The position numbers and the translations under genes are program-made. This document shows, one piece after another, positions 40,597-49,799 of a stretch of 64,000 bases of DNA. The notes under the pieces were generated by a model that was not told the DNA's origin, made no database searches, and saw only the letters and a program-made list of their open reading frames with translations. The stretch is from IDS-8 sp040902105 (GTDB taxonomy: Bacteria; Pseudomonadota; Gammaproteobacteria; Steroidobacterales; Woeseiaceae), in contig JBBDXW010000021.1 in the NCBI GenBank assembly GCA_040902105.1, positions 62,001 through 126,000 of the forward strand, read 5' to 3'. The first letter of the stretch is position 1. Each line of letters begins with the position of its first letter.

Positions 40597-41985
40597 CTAA
40601 TCGGCGTCAGGGCCTCGTACAACTCGACCGTCGGCGATCACCAGCTCGATTTCTCGAGCGTTCTGAATATCCGACAGAGGACTTGCGCGCAGCACCAGCA
40701 CGTCGGCCAGCTTTCCCTCCTGCAGCGTTCCAAGTTTGTCCTCCATACCCAGAATTTCAGCACCCACAACCGTGGCGCTTTCCAGGACTTCGCGGTTACT
40801 CATTCCCGCATCACTGAGAAAGCTCATCTCGGTAAAGTACGCTCCTGGGTAAGACTCTTCGCCGGCAAAACTCATATCCGTGCCGACCCCGATCTTCACC
40901 CCCGCATTGTGTGCCTTGCGCACAATCTCCAGATTGCCTTCATGGGTCATTTCGTAACTACGGTGGGGATCGTGATAATAGCCGCCGGACGGCAAACCGG
41001 CCTCGGGATGGCCCTTCGTCAGGAGTTTGTGATACGTGGTCAGGGTCGGGATGAGAGCCGTGCCGTTCCTGACCATCAGCTCTATTGCCTCGTCCGGCGT
41101 ATTGAGTGTGTGTTCGATGCTGTCCGCGCCGGCTTCGACAGCCCATGTCGTATACTTCCCGAACGCATCGACGGTGACGCGAATACCCTGCATGTGCGCT
41201 TCTGTTATGGCTGAAGCCACTTCGCTTCGGGAAAATGGAGCAAAGAGTTTGATCAGATCGGTGTGCTGCTGGAGATTCTCACGTACCGCCAGCTGCCAGT
41301 CCTCTGGTCCGTTCGCGACACGCGCATATGGCCCTCCGCTATGTATCGTGCCTTGACTGCTTGCGCTCGTTCCGAATCTGATTTCGTCGCCGTGGCCGCC
41401 TCGAGCGAGGATTCCCTTGCCAGCCCAGAACACTCTTGGCCCGTCGAAGATCCTGCGCTCTACTGCCTGCTTGATCCCGAGAGCAACGTCGTTTCGGGTC
41501 CCTACGTCGCGGATTGTCGTAATGCCCCCGTCCAGCAGGGCTGCCAGCTTTCTCGTGCCTCTGATGGCAGCGGTGGCGTCGGAATCTCCGAACAGGACAT
41601 CGTCGGTTTTCCAGTACCCTGCCAGATGAACATGAAGATCAATCAAGCCGGGTATGAGGTATGAGCCTGACACGTCGATAACTCGGTGCTCTTCCTGCGG
41701 TAACTTCACCTGGCCGCGCGAACCGACACTTACGATCCTGTCTCCTTGAATCACCAACACACCGTTCCTGATTGGATCGGCGTCCGTTCCGTCGATGATG
41801 GTGCCTCCGCGAAGCACGAGCACAGGTGAGTCGTCCATCGAGCGTGGTGGAATTCGGATGCGTCGAGGATCATCGGTGGTCGTTAACGTAGCGTCGGTGG
41901 TTGCTGCCCTAGTTCCGGATGCAGCATCAGCAAGAACGTACGGTGGAACGAAAGCGAGCATAACAATCAGGCACGTACTTATCAT
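40597..41985 (-). CDS. Secreted amidohydrolase with HVH motif and altered VHA motif
   Basis: About 462 residues from the ATG at 41985, which begins a good signal peptide (MISTCLIVMLAFVPPYVLADA). PGLIDLHVH, DLIKLFAP and IGVGTDMS are intact, and SIEHT supplies one histidine. The segment that normally reads VHAxG is VDAFGKY, so a metal-binding histidine appears replaced by aspartate. It is only distantly related to the other amidohydrolases of the block. The open frame continues upstream to 42276, but that part has no signal peptide and is probably leader. Confidence 0.78.
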   Translation of the reverse strand: MISTCLIVMLAFVPPYVLADAASGTRAATTDATLTTTDDPRRIRIPPRSMDDSPVLVLRGGTIIDGTDADPIRNGVLVIQGDRIVSVGSRGQVKLPQEEHRVIDVSGSYLIPGLIDLHVHLAGYWKTDDVLFGDSDATAAIRGTRKLAALLDGGITTIRDVGTRNDVALGIKQAVERRIFDGPRVFWAGKGILARGGHGDEIRFGTSASSQGTIHSGGPYARVANGPEDWQLAVRENLQQHTDLIKLFAPFSRSEVASAITEAHMQGIRVTVDAFGKYTTWAVEAGADSIEHTLNTPDEAIELMVRNGTALIPTLTTYHKLLTKGHPEAGLPSGGYYHDPHRSYEMTHEGNLEIVRKAHNAGVKIGVGTDMSFAGEESYPGAYFTEMSFLSDAGMSNREVLESATVVGAEILGMEDKLGTLQEGKLADVLVLRASPLSDIQNAREIELVIADGRVVRGPDAD

Positions 41986-42785
41986 TCGCAGCGAGCGGTC
42001 GTTTGTACGAACCGCTCGACTGCGATCGCGCAGCGCTATGCGATATGAGATATGAGATGCTGTAGCGCATTCCGCAGGTGATAGCAGCGCCGGGGAGTGG
42101 AACCGGGGCGGAACGTCCATTTTGGCTGACAGACAGCGTCGTACGACTGTTTCAAGGTCACGTCGGCACAGGTTGCTGCGGTCTCGTGGACCTGTCATCG
42201 CCGAGTCATCTGGACCTGTCGGTTCGACTGTGATGACGAAGTCCTCCGCGCATGAATGTTCAATAGACTGTGACATTGAACTGTAAGACCTCTTGAAACG
42301 GGCATTGCCGTTATTGCCTGAATATCGACCTCTTGCCCTGGCTGTGCGCGTTCAACGATTCGCTCGTCTGGCATCTCTGAAGTCATTCCGCCCATTGGAT
42401 GGCTGAGGGTCCAACATCGGATGCATTGGTTCGCAGGGATGCGCGGGCCGTTGGAAGTAGCCGAATCTGTGGCGACGCACAGTCGACCGTTTATTGAGAA
42501 CCCTCGCCCCCTCTTGCGCTCCCTCTGGCTTTTGTTTTTTGCACAATACTATATATCGTATCCAATGTGCAAGATATTCCATCATGGGAATTTCACACTG
42601 TAACTTGCGCGATGGAGCGCAGTTACGTTCTGAATGGGAGAGAAGCTAGCGCACGCGACGACTGAATCTGATCGTCGACCTGCTCGATGGCCATACCCTG
42701 CAGAATGCGCCGCCTGTTCCGCGACTCTTGCGGCGTACCGGATTGGAAATCCATGCTGCTTTTACAGTCGCGCGAGCTCCTGCAA
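41986..42785. other. Gene-free region with duplicated leader block
   Basis: About 800 bp between two leftward amidohydrolase genes. Apart from the duplicated block at 42412-42620, nothing recognisable was found. Short frames here share only the DNA-level similarity with the 31.3 kb region. Confidence 0.5.
42412..42620. repeat. Duplicated intergenic block, copy B
   Basis: Copy of the 31264-31480 block, with the same conserved stretches in the same order and a few small indels. It lies 430-630 bp upstream of the leftward gene starting at 41985. The AT-rich end (42540-42580) includes ACAATACTATATATCGTATC, CCAATGTGCAAGATAT. Confidence 0.75.
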
Positions 42786-44162
42786 TCAGCGCCACGAAAG
42801 GGTGTCGTAGCGAACGCCATCTTTCATTATCAGGCGGACTCGACGGATTGCGCTGATGTCCTCCAGCGGATTGCCTTCCACGGAGATCAAATCCGCCAAC
42901 TTGCCACTTTCTATGGTTCCGAGTCGATCGCCGTATCCGATCAAGGTTGCAGCGACGCTCGTGGAAGCACGAATCGCATCCATGGGAGGAATTCCAGCCT
43001 CGACCAGGAACTGCAGTTGCCAGGCCTGCCCACCGTATCGAGCATCCAGCCCTAAGCTGAACGGCAAGCCCAACTCATGCGCCCGACGGTACTCCCGCCT
43101 GATTTTTTCCAGCGCTTCAAACATATCGCGCGATGCGCGCCACGGTTCGGTGTCACTTACCGGACTTACGAAGGGCCGGTCCTCCGTCAGTGCATCCGGA
43201 TTTGCCTCCAGGTAGTCGGCGATCTGCTCATCAAGATAGTCCATCCATTCCTCGGCATTGCTTACACCCTGGTCCATCATCTCAATCGCCTCCGGCGTTA
43301 CATACCAACCGACGTAGGCAAGAGGTGTGAAGCTCGCTGTCGTACCGTGGTCGAGCATCAATCTGATAATGTCCTCAGAGATCGGCCGCACATGCTCGAT
43401 GTTGTCGACTCCCGCTTCGATTGCGGCCCTGACCGCTGAGCCCCATCGACCCGTTGCATGAACGGTAACCTTCACTCCATGTTTATGCGCCTCATCGACC
43501 CCGGCCTTCAGAAGAGCGGGCGAGAGTTCCGCCGTTGTCGGACTGAGGTCAACGGTTCTCATCTTGATCCACTCGGCGCCCTCATTAACGTACCTGATGA
43601 CCCTGCCGCGAATCGCCTCCTCGGTATCTGATGCTCCTGCTTCGATATGTTCGCCCGCGCTGATGATCCGCGGGCCTGGGTGCATCCCGGTCTCCACTGC
43701 TTTCTTGAGAACGAGATCGATAAGATCACGTTCGCCGCACTGACGCAGGGTTGTGATCCCGCTCAACAACTGGACCCGTGCGTTACGCACCATCTTGACC
43801 ATCTGCTCGGCCACCGGCGCCCGCCGCTGACCAGCACCACCAAAAGGCGATGGGTACATACTGCGATTCACCAGGTGTGAATGAGTGTCAATCAACCCTG
43901 GCATCAACGTTTGCCCGGGCAGATCAATGATCCTTGCGCCGGCGGGTATCTCTATAGATGCTCGAGTACCAACTTCCTCGATTCGATTTCCACGAACGAC
44001 GACCACCGCCTCTGCAACCAGGGGCTGCCCGGTGGCATCAATGAGCCAAGATGGCCGCAGTGCGACAACATTGCCTTCCGTTGCGCCACTTGCTGCGAAA
44101 CTGAGAGCGACCGCGAACACGATCACGGATAACCTCCGGCCACCTCCCTGTTTTTGTCCCAT
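42786..44162 (-). CDS. Secreted amidohydrolase with HSH motif, copy 2
   Basis: About 458 residues from the ATG at 44162, with signal peptide VIVFAVALSFAASGATEG. Motifs: H94 and H96 (PGLIDTHSH), WIKMRTVDLS, VHATGRWG, NIEHVRP and SLGLDARYG. It is a paralog of 37405-38835, sharing the C terminus RYDTLSWR. The sequences have diverged clearly around the substrate loop after HSH (residues 100-115), which might reflect different specificity. ATG at 44177 is an alternative start. Confidence 0.85.
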   Translation of the reverse strand: MGQKQGGGRRLSVIVFAVALSFAASGATEGNVVALRPSWLIDATGQPLVAEAVVVVRGNRIEEVGTRASIEIPAGARIIDLPGQTLMPGLIDTHSHLVNRSMYPSPFGGAGQRRAPVAEQMVKMVRNARVQLLSGITTLRQCGERDLIDLVLKKAVETGMHPGPRIISAGEHIEAGASDTEEAIRGRVIRYVNEGAEWIKMRTVDLSPTTAELSPALLKAGVDEAHKHGVKVTVHATGRWGSAVRAAIEAGVDNIEHVRPISEDIIRLMLDHGTTASFTPLAYVGWYVTPEAIEMMDQGVSNAEEWMDYLDEQIADYLEANPDALTEDRPFVSPVSDTEPWRASRDMFEALEKIRREYRRAHELGLPFSLGLDARYGGQAWQLQFLVEAGIPPMDAIRASTSVAATLIGYGDRLGTIESGKLADLISVEGNPLEDISAIRRVRLIMKDGVRYDTLSWR

Positions 44163-44351
44163 GACGCTGATCAGCATCACTGTGATGATCTGCCGGACGG
44201 GTCTCACGATGCAACCCGTCCGGTTGCCGAGGTGAATCGCATTCTTGCTCGTCACCCCCAATCTTCCCGGACAATCCCTACGACACCACATGACCCCAAC
44301 TCCACGTCGGAAACGCCGGCCTCATTCACAGAAACTGCCTGGCAAGAGCTG

Positions 44352-44760
44352 CTATTCAGGCCGAACCCCATCTTCAAGGATGACCGCCACTCTCTTGATT
44401 GAATTCATGCCCGTCAAAGGATCCTCCACAACGATCATTGCCAGTTCTCCTGTTTCGGTGTCCCAGCTTTTCAATCATGCCCCACGCCTCTGCGCATTAG
44501 GGCCGAACTGATAATGGCCTCCGTGTAGGGTGACACACTAAGTGACCATCGTGTGCATCTCGGTGTCCAATCGCTATTTGATACCCGAGGAACGAAGCCC
44601 GTGGGACAACAGGGTTGCCGCCACTATCCCGTTTTCGGCAAACCGGTCATCGTCTCTTCGCTCATGACAAACTCACTGGAGAACAAATGATCTGGCGTAT
44701 CGAAGTCGAGCTTCCACAGTCCCGCGCGCTGCTCCTGATCACGCCGCGTGGGCAGCTTGC
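44352..44760 (-). pseudogene. Decayed third NGH-type amidohydrolase
   Basis: The minus strand aligns with the 3' part of the gene at 38880-40409. The end DPLTGMNSIKRVAVILEDG followed by VRPE and a TAG at 44352-44354 matches its C terminus. Further right, about 44640-44740 matches the segment encoding the LEHPF region. Roughly 350 bp between them is missing and several frameshifts and stops are present. It abuts the stop codon of the MFS gene at 44762, so the transporter may have been joined here by a deletion. Confidence 0.75.
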
Positions 44761-44761
44761 A

Positions 44762-46078
44762 TCATCTATTTTCCGTTGCTGGAGACGGTTGAGCCAGGGT
44801 TCCATCGAACGCTATCTGCTGAATCTTCGGCATGACCACATAGAGTATTCCGACCGCACTCAGCGGCATAACAGCCGCAAGACAAAATACTGGCCAGTAT
44901 GAGAAATTGTCCACGAGCCAGCCTGTTAACAGAGTAAAAAGCACACCGCCAAGGGCTCCGCCGCTTCCCGATAGCCCACTAAGTGACCCCACTAGCTGTG
45001 ACGGAACTACATCGGCCGGCAGTGACATCATGGTTGTCGCCCACATGCAGAGCGCAAACGTTACGATGCTTATTAGAGCCACGCACATCCACGGTTCCGA
45101 TACGAATGCGGCTGGAATCCCTAGTAAGCTACCTAGGCTGGCGATTACAAAAACCGCGTACCTCGCCGTGGCCAGACTCTTCGTGCTCTTCAACAGCCAG
45201 CTTGACAGCCAACCTCCGAATATTGTTCCGGCTGCACCCGTGAGGAAGGGTATCCACGCGCTACCACCAACTTCTTGCAAGGTGAGGCCACGCTCGTCAT
45301 GCAAGTAAGCAGGCAACCAGAAAACGTAGAACCACCAAACCGGAGAAAACAAGGAATGGGATACTATAATCGCCCAAGTTTCGCGCTTCCGCAGCAAACC
45401 GCGGACTGTGTGACCCCGACGCCGCACTGAGTTGCTCTCGCGCCTGTCTGCAATGATCAGGTTCCGTTCTTCGATGCTTATCCGCGGGTGCTTCTCGGGT
45501 AGGTAGAAAGTTCGCAACCAGAACACTAGCCAAATAAAGCCTACGGCACCTGTTGCCACGAATGCGAAGCGCCAACCGAAAATGATCGTCACAAAGACGA
45601 TTATTGGTGCCGCGATCATTGTCCCGATTGGCGTTCCCGCGGCATAAATTCCTATTGCCGTAGCGCGTTCTCGCGCCGGGAACCATTCGGAAATCCCACG
45701 AAGAGCCGCGGGAAGGGAGCCGCCCTCAAAAAACCCGAGCAAAAAACGACAAACAGCCAAACTCAATGGGCCAATAACCAGTGCGTGTGCTACACCAGCG
45801 ACTGACCAGCACACAATAAAGAGGGCGAACGCAAGTCGCGTCCCCAATCGATCAACGACGATGCCCAATGCCGTATACCCGATCGTGTAGGCCACGAGAA
45901 ACGATGTGACCAAGTACGAGTAGTCGACGTTACTCAACGCGAATTGCTCGCGAATCAACGGTGCGTTCACGGACAGCACTTGACGGTCGACGTAGGATAT
46001 TACCGACGCGAAGAAAAACATTGCGACGACTATCCAACGCATATTCTGATTCGCCCGCATGAGCTTAGCTTGAATCAC
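44762..46078 (-). CDS. MFS transporter, anion:cation symporter type
   Basis: 438 residues with twelve predicted hydrophobic segments. The motif between helices 2 and 3 (GIVVDRLGTRLAF) and SYVDRQVLSV in helix 1 are typical of the ACS family (hexuronate, tartrate and other organic-acid symporters, ExuT-like). It is likely to move a carboxylated compound over the inner membrane, possibly the product of the exported hydrolases. Specificity cannot be read from sequence. The downstream region is a decayed amidohydrolase. Confidence 0.85.
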   Translation of the reverse strand: MIQAKLMRANQNMRWIVVAMFFFASVISYVDRQVLSVNAPLIREQFALSNVDYSYLVTSFLVAYTIGYTALGIVVDRLGTRLAFALFIVCWSVAGVAHALVIGPLSLAVCRFLLGFFEGGSLPAALRGISEWFPARERATAIGIYAAGTPIGTMIAAPIIVFVTIIFGWRFAFVATGAVGFIWLVFWLRTFYLPEKHPRISIEERNLIIADRRESNSVRRRGHTVRGLLRKRETWAIIVSHSLFSPVWWFYVFWLPAYLHDERGLTLQEVGGSAWIPFLTGAAGTIFGGWLSSWLLKSTKSLATARYAVFVIASLGSLLGIPAAFVSEPWMCVALISIVTFALCMWATTMMSLPADVVPSQLVGSLSGLSGSGGALGGVLFTLLTGWLVDNFSYWPVFCLAAVMPLSAVGILYVVMPKIQQIAFDGTLAQPSPATENR

Positions 46079-46159
46079 GGAGCCTTGCCAAAACGCCTGC
46101 TAAGTTACCAGACATGCCGTACCCCCCCCTTTTTTAAGCATTCTTCGCCAGCCTCACGA

Positions 46160-46645
46160 TTATTCGTGCTTCCACATTGATAGCTCTAATACGATTCCAT
46201 TTGGATCCTTTGTGGTTATTGTGGTTAGGATCTCATGTTCGATGGTTGTGTATGCGAGCTCCCGCTCGTCGAGTCGCTTTCTGGCTGATTCGTACTGCTC
46301 TGTGTTCAGGGTTAGCGCCCAGTGATGAAGACCACCCAGGCCGGTCTGCGCTCGCCCCTTGACATTCGGGATGTGCAGGAAGGCGAGCAGCTCTCCGTGA
46401 CCCATATCGAAGAACACCTGCGTCACTCTCGGGTCGCTGGTCCCGGCGCGCACACGATCCAACCTGAGGCGTATTACTTGGGTGTAGTATTCGATGGTCT
46501 CGTCAAGTTTTTCTGTGATAAACGCTAAGTGGTTCACGCCGTCCGCCGCACTCTTGAATCCTTGATACTTCGCTCCATTCTTCTCGATGTAATGCTCGAT
46601 GATCGCCGCACGTTGCCTCTCGGCCGCTTCCAACCCATTCTCCAC
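46160..46645 (-). CDS. VOC (glyoxalase/dioxygenase fold) protein
   Basis: 161 residues with one VOC unit pair: VNHLAFITEKLDETIEYYTQ, a predicted metal ligand H near residue 38, LGGLHHWALTLNT, and the closing DPNGIVLELSMW with the final glutamate ligand. Members include extradiol dioxygenases, glyoxalases and epimerases. It lies 81 bp upstream of the MFS gene on the same strand, so co-transcription is likely. Function unassigned. Confidence 0.82.
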   Translation of the reverse strand: MENGLEAAERQRAAIIEHYIEKNGAKYQGFKSAADGVNHLAFITEKLDETIEYYTQVIRLRLDRVRAGTSDPRVTQVFFDMGHGELLAFLHIPNVKGRAQTGLGGLHHWALTLNTEQYESARKRLDERELAYTTIEHEILTTITTKDPNGIVLELSMWKHE

Positions 46646-46854
46646 AATGCTTCTCCTTTATCTCACACGTACTTGTTAACACGACCCGCTGTCAAACTCT
46701 TTGTGCACTTTACTACTCTCGGCGCCAAGGTTACTGTCCGCCGCGACAGTGTGTTTGTCTTTCCCGTTCTAGCAGTTGTTATGTGCATGAACTCTCATAC
46801 AACGACGTCATTGCTTCCAGTTTGCTTCTGGATACTGTGCCCATGATTCAGTAA

Positions 46855-47117
46855 TTGACGTCCCAGCTTTTGCCGCCATCCTTCTTTCTTTCGTACTCAT
46901 CGTCAGGCGACATCGTTTCACCAATGACAAGTTTCAAGCCGACATTGTGAAAGGGTGAAAAGGGTGAGTGGCTGAACGTGAGTAAGCACCGCCGGTCTTC
47001 TTTCCCATAGGTTAAGGATCGGTTGTCGTGGGTGTCGTGCGCGTACTACAGCTCCCAACAAGAAGTCCCGGACCAGGCAGACCAACAGACTTTAGGACGC
47101 TGCGTCGTTTCATCATG
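46855..47117 (-). pseudogene. Small remnant with Tat-like lipoprotein signal
   Basis: On the minus strand a frame starts with MMKRRSVLKSVGLPGPGLLV and GSCSTRT, a twin-arginine-like signal with a lipobox-like GSC. It ends at a TAA soon after. A different frame then carries FHNVGLKLVIGETMSPDDEY and ends DGGKSWDVNY before a TGA at about 46855. The two look like the beginning and end of one exported protein with the middle deleted. The ending is reminiscent of formylglycine-generating-enzyme-like proteins, but this is weak. Confidence 0.4.
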
Positions 47118-47481
47118 AAGTCAGACCTAGCACCCCCAGCGATTGAGATCAGCTTCCGAGGTGCGGCTGGCTGGACGCCGGCCAACCTGTGAAATGTCTT
47201 GAGCATAAGCATGGGCAGCAAACTCATAAGTATCCAAGGCAAATCAGCAAGAAAATGTGACTCGACTATCTGATTTCTCCAGTTGACCGAGCAATCTGAA
47301 TGCGAGCGAATGAACCTGCGATGAGCTAACTCCTCGCACTGCCCGCGGCCTGAGATGGAGAGAAATGATCGAGCTGTTCTATGGCAAATGCTGCTCTGCA
47401 TTAAAGACCCCTCGACTCGGTTTTCCGGCTGCTGCCAAGCCACGGCACCGGTACACGCTGTCAACTCGATAATAGACCAAA

Positions 47482-47511
47482 TTGGATACCGGATACAATC
47501 TTCGGTATATT
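47482..47511 (+). promoter_or_regulatory. Probable promoter and operator of the aminotransferase gene
   Basis: TTGGAT (47482-47487), an 18-bp spacer and TATATT (47506-47511) form a plausible sigma70 promoter. The -35 overlaps TTGGATACCGGATACAA, in which GGATAC occurs twice in direct orientation. A related GTATCCAA occurs in both duplicated blocks. The nearby GntR/FCD regulator is a candidate binder (inference). Confidence 0.5.
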
Positions 47512-47588
47512 AGGGCAGGAGAGGCTGAGTGGGTGACGCTCTCAAAGGACGCAAGCAGGTAGATAAAAAACACAAAAGCAAGGGATTT

Positions 47589-48830
47589 ATGAAACTCTCA
47601 AGATTAGTCGATCGGGCATACGGTGAGGAGCCTCCTACCTTTGATCTCCCGCTCGCATTGCGTGCGCTCGGTCAGATCTACCCTAAATTCGGAAAACGGT
47701 TCCGCCTAGAGAACGCCGGAGCTCCGTCGGTTCAGTCGAAGCCATCGAGACCGTTTGTCGACCTGGGGATTGGTGAATACTTTGATTGTGACCCAGAAAT
47801 CATAGAGGCTGCAATTGCTTCGCTACGGGCTGGGAATACGCGATATCTGACGCTGGAGCCGCTAAAGCACGCGATTGTAAGCACCTATCGCGAGGAACAC
47901 GGAGTCAATATTGACGCGCAAGAGGTTCTGCTGCTAGGCGGCGCGAGACCAGGAATTGCAATGGCAGCATTGGCAGGTATCGATCCGGGTGACGTCGTGA
48001 TCGTTCCAGATCCTGACTATATCGGCCTCACACACATGGCGAGCGCCGTCGGTGCAACGGTCGTGCGTGTGCCCCTGCAGCGCATTCCCGAAGGTGGCTT
48101 TGCCCCCGACCTTGACGCCATCAAGGCTCACGCGGCAGCAGGCGCACGCGCCATTCTATTGACGAACCCGAATAACCCGACGGGGTTTGTTTGGCGGCGT
48201 GACGACCTCAAGACGCTTGCGCTTATCTCCGATCGTTTTGGCATACTTGTAGTTGTTAATGAAATATACGATCGCCTTGTCTTCCGCGGCAATCATTGTA
48301 GTTACGCCTCGATCGGTAATCGTGACAGAGCAGTAATAATTGGTGGTACGGCCAAGGTGTACGATATGACCGGTTTCGGACTCGGGTGGATCTTATCAAG
48401 TGCCGAGAACGTTGCTGTTTTCGAAGATCTCTTATTCCTTACGCATCAAGGGAAACCTGACGCAACATCTCAGCACGCCGCACTCGCCGCGCTCACATCA
48501 CCCGTACGTGAGCGTGGCGCCAGCCAGTCGCGCGCTCGATTGCTCGTAAATGCGCAACTTACAGTGGAGGCACTCGATGGTTTTTGTGGGTGCCGGTGTC
48601 CCCTTCCGGATGCAGGGCAGTTTGCGTTTCCTTGGATCGGTGGTGACGATCTTGAAGTCGCACGCTTTCTGAAGACTAACTTTCAAGTACAAGTTGTGCC
48701 AGGAAGTATTTGGGGCAGTCAAGGGGCCGGGCATCTGCGTGTGGCGCTCGCAAACAACAAGTCGCGCCAAGCTGAGGGGCTCGAGCGGTTGCGAGCGGGT
48801 CTTATGGCCCGCAAGCAACGAGCCGTTTAG
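47589..48830 (+). CDS. PLP-dependent aminotransferase class I/II with altered active site
   Basis: 413 residues from the ATG at 47589; a GTG at 47529 with a strong AGGAGAGG would add 20 residues, but it lies only about 10 bases from the predicted transcription start. The fold I motifs TNPNNPTG (about 192-199), NEIYD (224-228) and the lysine K256 (GGTAKVYDMTGFGLG) are present. Two normally fixed residues differ: the cofactor aspartate (SDE.Y) is Asn224, and the phosphate-binding arginine (TG.R.G) is glycine. It may have unusual chemistry or be impaired. It is the only rightward gene of the block. Confidence 0.8.
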   Translation: MKLSRLVDRAYGEEPPTFDLPLALRALGQIYPKFGKRFRLENAGAPSVQSKPSRPFVDLGIGEYFDCDPEIIEAAIASLRAGNTRYLTLEPLKHAIVSTYREEHGVNIDAQEVLLLGGARPGIAMAALAGIDPGDVVIVPDPDYIGLTHMASAVGATVVRVPLQRIPEGGFAPDLDAIKAHAAAGARAILLTNPNNPTGFVWRRDDLKTLALISDRFGILVVVNEIYDRLVFRGNHCSYASIGNRDRAVIIGGTAKVYDMTGFGLGWILSSAENVAVFEDLLFLTHQGKPDATSQHAALAALTSPVRERGASQSRARLLVNAQLTVEALDGFCGCRCPLPDAGQFAFPWIGGDDLEVARFLKTNFQVQVVPGSIWGSQGAGHLRVALANNKSRQAEGLERLRAGLMARKQRAV

Positions 48831-48959
48831 GCAGAGAATCGGCCGCTCTCGGGAAGGCATTTATGGGAGAAGATTGAACGCCGACGGTGACCTGCTCAAT
48901 TCGCCTTTGCCAACGACAGCATACCGCCAAATGCTGCGTGTAGAATCTTGCCCGTTTGA

Positions 48960-49682
48960 CTAACCAGCAGATGGTTCCCGGCAGGTGAGACTCTCCTTCA
49001 TGCGCTCCGAATGTGAACTGATATGCATTTTCAATAACGCAAGCGCGCCGTCTGTATCGCGCGCCTCCACCAATTCAAGCAATTGTTGATGTTCTTCGTC
49101 GCTTCGTTTCTTGTCAGGCGGTGAGCGTTCAGGCTGCACTCTTAGATAGCAGTTAGTTCGAAGTAAGAGTCTCCGTAACAATTGAAGAGCAACCGGCCTG
49201 TCTGCTGTCTCATAAAGGCGCAAATGGAACTGAACGTTTAATTCAACCCACTCGGGTGTCGCAGAGCGTACTCGGCGGCATTTGGTCGATATCGCGTTAA
49301 CTTCTAGCAATTGGCCGGGCGTAATATTTTCAATGGCATACCGCATAAGGTAAGATTCGATTAGCTGCCGCAGTTCGCGAATTTCAGTCAATTCCACAAT
49401 CGATAAAGTAGGAACTACGGCACCGCGGTACTTCACGAGCGTCACGAGACCGTCAGCTTCCAAGTAGTGCAGCGCCTCCCGAACCGGCACTCGGCTAACC
49501 CCGAGCTGGTTGGCGATATCGTCTTGCCGAATGAACTCTCCAGGAGCGTAATGTCCTTCTAGAATCCTCGCGCGTAACACTAGAGCAACGTCCTCGGCAG
49601 TCGTACGTCTCTCCAAGCGCTGCGAACCCGGGGTACCGTGAGTTATCACGCTACTTATTTTGCCTTTCACGAGACTACCCAC
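48960..49682 (-). CDS. GntR family regulator with FCD ligand domain
   Basis: 240 residues. An N-terminal winged helix (about 25-95: VLRARILEGHYAPGEFIRQD, NQLGVSRVPVREALHYLEAD) is followed by an all-helical FCD domain (about 105-225) of the FadR subgroup. Possible metal ligands include the H in FHLRLYE and the HISSHSERM end. FCD regulators usually respond to organic acids or related catabolites. It converges on the aminotransferase gene and is the only regulator in the accessory block, so it may control the catabolic genes. Confidence 0.9.
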   Translation of the reverse strand: MGSLVKGKISSVITHGTPGSQRLERRTTAEDVALVLRARILEGHYAPGEFIRQDDIANQLGVSRVPVREALHYLEADGLVTLVKYRGAVVPTLSIVELTEIRELRQLIESYLMRYAIENITPGQLLEVNAISTKCRRVRSATPEWVELNVQFHLRLYETADRPVALQLLRRLLLRTNCYLRVQPERSPPDKKRSDEEHQQLLELVEARDTDGALALLKMHISSHSERMKESLTCREPSAG

Positions 49683-49799
49683 TGTGGATATTCAGCACAC
49701 TTTAGGTTTGCCATCGCCGCTGCCCATTGCTCTGTTGGTACTGCAAAAAATTACTAGCTTTATCAGTATATACGATTTTGTAGTGGTCAAGCGTTTCGG

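Larger units (their letters stand above)
46646..47528. other. Mostly gene-free region upstream of the aminotransferase
   Basis: About 880 bp between the divergent VOC gene and aminotransferase. It contains the degraded Tat-signal reading frame at 46855-47117 and the aminotransferase promoter near 47482-47511. The rest has no readable gene. Confidence 0.5.

Noticed and set aside
42352..42603. Short frames in the duplicated block whose translations resemble those at 31.3 kb
   Set aside because: The similarity follows from DNA similarity; indels shift the frame between the two copies, so a conserved peptide is unlikely.
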